Program-made: the position numbers and the translations under genes
Notes under the pieces: model-generated
What the model was told of the DNA's origin: nothing
The model's input: only the letters and a program-made list of their open reading frames with translations
The model's database searches: none
Assembly: GCA_003833135.1 (NCBI GenBank)
Contig: QZLH01000617.1
Span: 56,818-72,850 of the forward strand
Source of the DNA: Oehlia diaphana
Taxonomy: Eukaryota > Glomeromycota > Glomeromycetes > Glomerales > Glomeraceae
Direction: 5' to 3'
DNA length: 16,033 nt
Part shown: positions 10,084 to 16,033 of the stretch, in pieces
Layout: every line of letters starts with the position of its first letter
Numbering within the stretch: the first letter of the stretch is position 1

Positions 10084-10233
10084 GGATCATTTTAACGCTT
10101 ACCGGAGGTGAAATTTACCGGGGGTGAATTTCACCATATCACGTGATATATATTATTAGGATCATATTAACGCTCACCGGAGGTTAAATTCACCGGGGGT
10201 GAATTTCACCATAGCACGTGATATTTATTATTA
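10084..10233. repeat. 75-bp tandem duplication with CACGTG and an inverted repeat
   Basis: GGATCAT(T/A)TTAACGC begins at 10084 and again at 10159, so two units of 75 bp lie head to tail and differ at only a few positions. Each unit contains CCGGGGGTGAATTTCACC and a CACGTG (10140-10145 and 10215-10220). In unit 1 GGTGAAATT at 10107-10115 pairs with AATTTCACC at 10127-10135, and ATCACGTGAT at 10138-10147 is a perfect 10-bp palindrome. The patch is far more GC-rich than its surroundings. It looks like the edge of a transposon or a protein-binding repeat; a homologous but diverged version seems to lie at about 11509-11560. Confidence 0.75.
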
Positions 10234-10242
10234 AGCTAAGCA

Positions 10243-10490
10243 GATCGGTAAAATTCATCTCATCACGTAACTTCAAATTTTTTTGTGTTTGAATTGTAAA
10301 AAAGTTTTTTCTATTGACCATTTAAGCATAAACTTTTAAAGATTTATAAACGAAAAGTTTCCTTTTAAATTACAAGAATATTAACATATATTTAATTAAA
10401 CTATTACACCTATCCACTAACCATTTAATCTAAGTTTTTATTAATTTAAAACCTGTAATATTGCATAAAATACATAATCCTTTATAATTC
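10243..10490. repeat. Segmental duplication, copy A
   Basis: This segment (landmarks TAAAATTCATC, CTATTGACCATTTAAGCATAAA, TTTAAATTACAAGAATATTAAC, ACCTATC-ACTAACCATTTAATC) recurs at about 11575-11812 in the same order and orientation, offset about 1325 bp, with scattered substitutions and small indels. No open frame is conserved between the copies. Both copies run directly into a GA-rich minisatellite, so the duplicated unit is longer than this non-repetitive part. Confidence 0.8.
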
Positions 10491-11250
10491 AGTTAACAAT
10501 TAATAATTTTATGACGGAAAAGAAAAGGATGAATATGTAAAAAAAGGATGAAGTGGATGATGAACAATGGAAAGTGAATTAAAAGGACAATGTGAAAAAT
10601 GAAATTGTAGTGAAAGGATGATGAAAATGAAATGGAAGTGAAGGGATTATGAAAAATGAAATAGGATAATGAAAAAGAAAATGGGAGTGAAATGGAATGA
10701 TGTAAAACAAAATGGAACGATGGAAAATAAAATGGGATCGAAGGAGATAATGAAAAAATAAAATGGGAGTGAAATGGGATGATGAAAACAAAATGGGACT
10801 GAAATGATATGATGTAAAACAAAATGAAATAATACAAAGCAAATTGAGATGATGAAAAATGAAGTGGAATGTTGCAAAACGAAATGGAGTGATGAAAAAC
10901 GATGTGGAGCGAGTGATGAAAAATGATATGGAGCAATATGGAGTGATGAAAAATGATATAGAGCAATATGAAGTGATGAAAGTGTGATATGGAGTGATGA
11001 AAAATGATATGGAGCAATATGAAGTGATGAAAGTGTGATATGGAGTGATGAAAAATGATATGGAAGCAAAAGGGATGATGATAAATGAAAAAGATAATTA
11101 AAAACAAAATGGAAACAAAAAGGAATAATAGAAAAATAAAATGGAGGTGAAGGGAATAATGAAATAATAAAAAACAAAAAGAGCGAAAAAAATAATAAAA
11201 AATAAATGAAATGGATATAAAAATGAAAAGGAAATAAAGTGGATGATAGA
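10490..11250. repeat. GA-rich minisatellite, array A
   Basis: The plus strand is mostly A, G and T with very little C. It is built from short variants of GATGAAAAATGAAATGGAGTG (left part, about 10540-10860) and of GATATGGAGTGATGAAAAAT (10900-11070). A higher-order unit of about 59 bp is visible near 10935-11055, where ATATGGAGTGATGAAAAATGA and AGTGATGAAAGTGTGATATG recur. The minus strand reads open for up to about 200 codons as low-complexity His/Ser/Ile/Phe text, which I take as an artefact. Confidence 0.85.
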
Positions 11251-11279
11251 AAATAAAAGTATCATTTTTAATAAAGAAA

Positions 11280-11520
11280 ACAATAAAATAGCAAAATAAT
11301 AGCAGTAAAAGTGAGTCTTATCTTAAACTCTTTGAAGTTATTTGAAATTGTTGTTGTCTGAAAAATAAGTTAACAAGTTAGCATAAGAGAAAAAGAACAT
11401 TAAACTACTAGCGAAGTAATAAGAAAATAAAAAAATCTTACCTTAAGAAGTTCCAGGAAAAGCGGTCATTTTGGAAATAAATTTAAAATTTTAATGCATT
11501 GCAAATCAAGGTGAAATTCA
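11280..11520. other. Spacer between duplicated units
   Basis: About 240 bp of AT-rich unique text between minisatellite A and copy B. Near 11509-11538 GTGAAATTCATC and GATGAAATTCAC form an almost perfect inverted repeat, which resembles the GGTGAA..TTCACC arms at 10107-10135. No gene is seen. Confidence 0.5.
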
Positions 11521-11574
11521 TCCTGATGAAATTCACTAAAGATGAATGTAAAATTAATCCTTATTATATTAAAA

Positions 11575-11812
11575 TTTAGTAAAATTCATCACATCAAATT
11601 TTTTTATGTTTGAATAAACATGTAAAAAAGTTTTTCTATTGACCATTTAAGCATAAATATTTAAAGTTTTATTAACAAAAAGTTTTCTTTTAAATTACAA
11701 GAATATTAACTTCAATTAAACTATACACCTATCTATTAACCATTTAATCCAGATTTTTTATTAATTTAAAACCTATAGTAATGCATAATAATATATATAA
11801 TTCTTTATAATA
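11575..11812. repeat. Segmental duplication, copy B
   Basis: Second copy of the segment at 10243-10490, same orientation and order. CTATTGACCATTTAAGCATAAA begins at about 11636 here against 10311 in copy A. Just upstream (about 11509-11575) the text still resembles the end of the 75-bp repeats next to copy A, but without CACGTG and with much divergence. Confidence 0.8.
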
Positions 11813-11814
11813 AT

Positions 11815-12517
11815 AAAAAATGAAATGAAAGTAAAATAGGTTGATAAAAATAAAAGTGAGATGATGTAAAACTGAACAAAATGAAACAATACAAAGTGAA
11901 TTGAGATGATGAAAAATAAAGTGGAATGTTGCAAAATGAAATGGAGTAATGAAAAATAATATGGAGTGATATAAACTGATATGAAGCGATATGAAGTGAT
12001 GAAAACTGATATAAAGTGATATGGAGTGATGAAAACTGATATGGAATGATATGAAGTGATATATAGTAATAACAAGTAATATGGAGTGATGAAAAGCAAT
12101 ATGAAGTGATAAAAAATGATATAAAGCAATATAAAATAATGAAAAATAATATAGAGCGATATGGAGTGATGAATAATGATATGAAATGATATAGAGTAAT
12201 AAAAAACAATATGAAATGATATGGAGTGATGAAAAATGATATGGAGTAATATAGAACGATATGGAGTAATATGAGTAATGAAAATTAATATGAAACAATA
12301 TGGAATGATAAAAAATAATATATAGCGATATGGAGTGATGAAAACTGATATGGAGTAATATGGAGTGATAAAAAGCGATATGGAGTGATGAAAAATGATA
12401 TAAAGCAATATAGTGATGAAAAGCAATATGGAGTGATGAATAATAATATGAAATGATATAAAGTAATGAAAAATGATATAGAATGATATGATGTAATGAA
12501 AAATTATATGGAGTAAA
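11815..12517. repeat. GA-rich minisatellite, array B
   Basis: Short variants of ATATGGAGTGATGAAAAATG, with a basic step near 10 bp, continue for about 700 bp. Its beginning shares ATACAAAG..AATTGAGATGATGAAAAA and GTGGAATGTTGCAAAA with array A (10834 against about 11891, an offset of only 1057 bp), so array A is about 270 bp longer before that landmark. The array stops abruptly at about 12517, where hAT transposase-like text begins. Long open minus-strand frames here are low-complexity artefacts. Confidence 0.85.
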
Positions 12518-12520
12518 TTA

Positions 12521-14181
12521 TTGGCTGATACTGTTACGATATTACAAATTGAAGGTGAAGGTTTTATAACTTATTCTAAAACAAGGTGGACATATATATA
12601 TAAAGCTGTAAATTCAGTTTCACATTTATGAATTATATTGGAATATGTAAGTCTAATTTATTCTTAATTTTATCAATTATAATTGTTTAAATTTAAAAAT
12701 AAATATTAAATATTATATTTACAGATATTAATAAATAATCCCGATGAGATTACAAATAAATCAGTTAAAAAAAGTATTAAAAACTCAGAATTTTTTGTAA
12801 ATGGTAACAAGTTAACCAAAGTTCTAAAACCCATTAAAACTGCAATCACCTTACTTGAAGTACAAGTACAAATTTTACCAATTGTTTTATTCAATTGATT
12901 TTACTAGCAAATGCTATTAAAAAATTACCATCTCAAGAAATGGTAGGATTTTATCAACATTGTATCAAATCATTTAATAAATATTGGAATAAGTTTGATC
13001 CAAACATATATATCTTATCATATTTTTTACATCCTAATTATCAAAGTTAGTAAATTTATTATTTTTAACTGAAGTACTGAACGAATTTCATTAAATAAAT
13101 TACTAACAAATTATTTATTAATTTTTTTCTAATAAGACAAGGATTAAAAACAGAATATTGAAAAATTATAACCACTACTGCAGGTCAAATTTGGTGAAAT
13201 AATAGTAGTGATAAAAAGTCATATAACCATCTTTTAGCACAAATCCACAACTATGAGTTGAGAAATAGTCCATATAATCAAGATTTTGATAACAGTCTTG
13301 AAATACCAATGAGTTGGTAGTATTCAATCAAGGACAAATATAATTTATCTTAAAGATTTAGCAATAATGATATTTTCTATTACTCCATATAGTGCAGAAT
13401 ACGAGAGGATTTTTTTTACTCTTGATTGATTATATGGCAAGAGAACTAGAGAAAGTAACATTTGAATCTTTCAACAATTGAATCAATAGCAAAAATTCGT
13501 TCATATTATTTATCTAATATAAAAAATGAGTTTACTTATACTGTCAACTAAGGTTGCTTGTCTAAACCTCTTCAAAATCCTACAATTAGCTTCGTAAAAA
13601 TTTTACTATAGATTTATTATAGTTTTGGCAGAGTTTCAGAAGTTTCAGCATTTATAATAAGTTTTGGCAGTTTCGCCTTTCTCCAGAGTTTCACCAGTTT
13701 TTTAATATAACTTTAATATAGTTTTGGCAGAATTTCACTTTTCGGCAAAACGCCATCTTGCCTAAACCCTTAAGTTTCAGCAAGTAACCTTACTGTCAAC
13801 AATATACAAATGAAGAATTATACAAAATGATTTAATAATAATTCAACATTTTTACAATTTGAAGAAGAGGATAACAAGGTTAATAATAGAATAAGATCAC
13901 TTACTTTAGAGATTTCTAATCATGAAGTTTGGGTTTTAATTATTGAGAATTATTTTGATTTGAAAGATACAGTAAAAGAGTTAGATAACAATAATAAAAA
14001 TTCAGATGATAGTAATATTGAAAGTGATGGTAATAGCAATGTTAGTAGTAACGTTGATAGTGAAAATTTAAATAATAGTGCTAATAATGATAGTGAAAAT
14101 GAAATGGAAAGTGATTATGATGTTGAAGTACTAGTTCAACAATATTTGTTAGATAACAATTTAGTTGAAAATACTTTGTAA
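12521..14181 (+). pseudogene. hAT-family transposase, 3' half, decayed
   Basis: The plus strand keeps recognisable blocks in order. First is FITYSKTRWT (12563 on), then an apparent intron of about 75 bp (GTAAGT.. TTTACAG, ending 12723). Next come NNPDEITNKSVKK, VLKPIKTAITLLE and, after a frameshift near 12895, AIKKLPSQEMV and YILSYFLHPNYQ. A second degenerate intron follows near 13047-13138. Then come LLAQIHNYELRN and, in another frame, DLAIMIFSITPYSAEYERIFF and a GKRTRE block. These last are the hAT C-terminal dimerisation region. An Asn/Ser/Asp-rich tail ends YDVEVLVQQYLL with TAA at 14179-14181. There are several in-frame stops and at least three frame changes. The N-terminal zinc finger and first catalytic part are absent; the fragment starts at the edge of the minisatellite. 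A 244-bp element interrupts it at 13549. Confidence 0.85.
13549..13792. mobile_element. Small non-autonomous hAT-type element inserted in the hAT pseudogene
   Basis: CTGTCAAC at 13541-13548 and again at 13793-13800 is a perfect 8-bp target duplication, the length typical of hAT elements. The 244-bp insert starts TAAGGTTGCTTG and ends CAAGTAACCTTA, terminal inverted repeats matching at 11 of 12 positions. Inside, GTTTTGGCAG is repeated at 13622, 13661 and 13721 and CTTG(T/C)CTAAACC occurs near both ends. Without the insert and one target copy, the transposase frame runs on from FTYTVN to NIQMKNYTK. There is no coding capacity, so it needs a transposase in trans. Confidence 0.88.
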
Positions 14182-14182
14182 C

Positions 14183-14461
14183 CACTGGTAAAAAAATGGT
14201 CTATCCTACACATATCCTACACATATCTTACACATATCGGGTACTCAAAATGTAGAAAATCATACACAAATAATATATATATCATACACATATCGGGTAT
14301 TAATATATATATCATATATGTATCAGGTACCTGATAGGTATACAATATATATAAGTACCCGATATGTATATGATATGTGTATTATTTGTGTATGATTTTC
14401 TACATTTTGAGTACCCGATATGTGTAAGATATGTGTAGGATAAATCATTTTTTTACCAGTG
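14183..14461. mobile_element. Palindromic MITE, copy 1 (complete)
   Basis: It starts CACTGGTAAAAAAATGG and ends CATTTTTTTACCAGTG. The two halves are inverted copies over almost the full 279 bp (CTACACATATC.., GGGTACTCAAAATGTAG, GAAAATCATACACAAATAAT) around the centre CAGGTACCTG at about 14323-14332. AAC at 14180-14182 and 14462-14464 looks like a 3-bp target duplication. CACTG ends with a 3-bp duplication would suit a CACTA/EnSpm-type transposase; this is an inference from very short signals. The insertion lies at the hAT stop codon and leaves that stop intact. Confidence 0.85.
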
Positions 14462-14464
14462 AAC

Positions 14465-14936
14465 TACTAATTAGATAATTTTTTCACCACTTTATTTTAA
14501 TAAAATAGTTTTATATCAATATTATAAATTGTAATACATTAATAAAATAAATGATTGGTATATAAAAATAAAGTAAATGACTAATTTAGTTAGTTTGACA
14601 TAATTATTATATTTTGTCATTTCAAATATTAAATCAGATTTTGGAAAGGGTTTCAAATTTGGAATAAGTTTAGGATTTTAGATAAAAATTTGAAATATTT
14701 TGGATTATAAAAAATAATTTTGCCCAGTATCATTAGATATCATAATTTTAATTTGGGATACCATAATTCATTCTGAATTGATTTTCACAATTTTTGTTAC
14801 TTTTATCTGATTGATAATCACTTGACTAAATAATAAATTGAATAAAAATTTACATTTGCAAAATTTAAATTATTAAATGTAAAAGAGAAGTGAAAAAATC
14901 CATTTCATTAATAAAAAACCCATTTCTCATATATAT
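14465..14936. other. AT-rich flank of the hAT pseudogene
   Basis: No gene is seen. If the hAT element extended past its coding part, its 3' end should be here. A run rich in TTTGG and GGGTTT-like text at about 14637-14710, ending in TTTTGCCCAGTA at 14719-14730, could be a decayed subterminal and terminal region. The 5' end is missing, so this cannot be tested inside the window. Confidence 0.3.
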
Positions 14937-15108
14937 CACTGGTAAAAAAATGGTCTATTTTACACATATTCTATATATATCTTACATATATTGGGTACTT
15001 AAAATGTAGAAAATCATACACAAATAATACACATATCATATACATATTGGGTACTTATATATATTGTATATCTATCAGGTACCTGATATATGTATGATAT
15101 ATATATTA
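14937..15108. mobile_element. Palindromic MITE, copy 2, cut by the Tigger insertion
   Basis: It begins CACTGGTAAAAAAATGG at 14937 and follows copy 1 through TTACA-ATAT-GGGTACT-AAAATGTAG, AAAATCATACACAAATAAT and the centre CAGGTACCTG at about 15077-15086. It shows more substitutions than copy 1. After the centre only about 20 bp of the right arm remain before the sequence switches at 15109 to the pogo/Tigger terminus. The rest of the right arm should lie beyond the far end of that element, outside the window. Confidence 0.8.
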
Positions 15109-16033
15109 CAGTCAACTCTTCATAATTGCACGCCCCTTGGGACCGGATATGAGCGTGCATTTAAAGAGGGTGTGCAATTATAGAATTGGACCAATCACGT
15201 GATTTATATATGAATGTATTATTTATTAGGAATTAATTATAAGAAAATTACAAAATTAAAACAATCATCTAAAATATCAATCTATAGTAGTTTGTTGCAT
15301 TGAATTATTCTGCTTTTTCTTAATAAATTTCTCAATTTTACCCAATAATTTTATTTGTTCACTTGAATTTTCCTGCTGAAGTAAAAATAAATTTACCGTT
15401 TTTAAGCTTCGTGATGCATCATTGATGCAAATAATTTCTGTCTCAATACTATCATCTACTTCATCTGGATGATTTGTAGGCCCATTCTTAAACATATCTG
15501 CAAATTCCGAAATATTAGGAACTTCATAAATTATATCTTCTTCTGGAATGGTTAGAAATTCTTTTACTTGCATCATATTGGGTAAATTAAGAGCTTCAAT
15601 TGCTTTACCAAGTTCATCATCAACATCATCATTATTAATATCATTTTCAAAAGTATCTGGAAGAATTTTGACATGATTCCAACAGTTTTTAATAGTAGAT
15701 GCTGTAACTTCATTCCAACCTTGTATGATATATTGAATTGCTTGTAAGACATCCATTTTCAAATCTTGTATAAACTGGCCAGCTTTAACTTGTTCTAACA
15801 TCCACCTAAATAAAAAAAAAAAAATTAAAATTCATAACATAATAAAAACAATAAAAATTCAACTTACCAAATGTGATAATGGTGATAATGTTTTTTAAAA
15901 GACATGATTATTCCAGAATCCATTGGTTGAAGTTTTGAAGTTGTGTTAGGAGATAAAAAATAAACTTCAACATTTTCAAGAACCAGATTACCTATCTTAT
16001 GACTTGTACAATTATCAAGTAGTAATAAAACAC
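15107..16033 (-). mobile_element. pogo/Tigger DNA transposon, 3' part, continues past the right edge
   Basis: TA at 15107-15108 followed by CAGTCAACTCTTCATAATTGCAC is the usual pogo-type junction: TA target site, then a terminal repeat beginning CAG. A subterminal stem is visible, ATAATTGCACGCCC near 15123 pairing with GGGTGTGCAATTAT near 15168. ATCACGTGAT at 15194-15203 is a perfect palindrome. The transposase on the minus strand ends at 15277, leaving about 170 bp of 3' untranslated and terminal DNA. The far end and its TA are outside the window. The open reading frame suggests a young copy. Confidence 0.82.
15277..16033 (-). CDS. pogo/Tigger-type transposase, C-terminal part (partial)
   Basis: Read on the minus strand, the gene enters from the window edge. 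The exon 16033-15868 is followed by a 62-bp intron (15867-15806, GTAAGT..TTTAG) and the last exon 15805-15277, stop TGA at 15277-15279. The first exon encodes LLLLDNCTSH, the second catalytic aspartate block of the DDE_1 domain. It then has FLSPNTTSKLQPMDSGII, the third catalytic aspartate block, with 31 residues between the two aspartates. The FKKHYHHYHIWW stretch spans the intron. The last exon is the acidic C-terminal region typical of these transposases, with no stop or frameshift over 175 codons. The N-terminal helix-turn-helix and CENP-B type DNA-binding domains and the first aspartate would lie to the right. The enzyme would cut and paste the element at TA sites; whether it is active cannot be judged from this part. 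Confidence 0.88.

Noticed and set aside
10493..11177. Long minus-strand open frames of 204 and 176 codons rich in His, Ser, Ile and Phe
   Set aside because: They are the complement of the GA-rich minisatellite. Overlapping frames are all open because the plus strand has almost no C and few stop complements; the text is low-complexity with no domain.
11744..12426. Minus-strand open frames of 184, 217 and 134 codons
   Set aside because: Same artefact over minisatellite array B: three frames open at once over the same bases.
10490..12517. A CRISPR array or a centromere satellite
   Set aside because: The units are short, variable and without unique spacers, in a eukaryotic context. Two arrays of about 700 bp are too small to call centromeric.
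12706..12894. A 62-codon minus-strand frame
   Set aside because: It is antisense to the recognisable hAT block on the plus strand.
12521..13540. RIP-like mutation as the cause of the hAT stops
   Set aside because: Some stops look like TGG changed to TGA, but the changed C on the other strand would be followed by C, not A, so the classical CpA context of RIP is not met. Ordinary decay explains it.

Overview
The window looks like AT-rich, gene-poor, transposon-rich fungal nuclear DNA. It carries two intron-containing protein genes with short introns (62-113 bp) and GT..AG borders, a mitochondrial alternative NADH dehydrogenase of fungal type, and several cut-and-paste DNA transposon remnants (hAT, pogo/Tigger, MITEs). 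Very AT-rich spacers and tandem repeats fill the rest. This fits an arbuscular mycorrhizal fungus (Glomeromycotina, Rhizophagus-like), but the assignment is an inference from style, not from a marker gene.

Layout. 1-4160 is AT-rich spacer with degenerate tandem repeats (241-420 and 600-985), a purine tract (about 1388-1495), a weak coding-like remnant (3442-3561) and a more balanced-composition stretch just upstream of gene 1. Gene 1 (4161-6741, +, three exons, 806 aa) encodes a membrane-anchored coiled-coil protein with a 16-residue Lys/Glu/Ala repeat and an acidic tail. Gene 2 (7232-9920, +, 16 exons, 499 aa) is a mitochondrial type II NAD(P)H:ubiquinone oxidoreductase, which I reassembled from exon to exon with the frame kept throughout. 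After it come a 75-bp tandem duplication (10084-10233) and a diverged segmental duplication of about 1.3 kb period, each copy ending in a GA-rich minisatellite (10490-11250 and 11815-12517).

The right third is a transposon graveyard. The 3' half of a decayed hAT transposase (12521-14181, +) directly abuts the second minisatellite. It is interrupted by a 244-bp non-autonomous element (13549-13792) flanked by a perfect 8-bp target duplication. A 279-bp almost fully palindromic MITE (14183-14461) sits at the hAT stop codon. A second copy of that MITE (14937-15108) is cut by a pogo/Tigger element that starts at 15109 and runs off the right end. Its transposase, on the minus strand with one intron, is open as far as it can be seen.

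The two host genes are not obviously linked in function. One is a respiratory enzyme of the inner mitochondrial membrane; the other is a predicted single-pass membrane protein of unknown role. I see no tRNA, rRNA or CRISPR array, and nothing that I can defend as a wholly new system. The most interesting signals are the micro-exons that split the FAD-binding motif of gene 2, the 48-bp coding repeat of gene 1, and the clean nested insertion history on the right.
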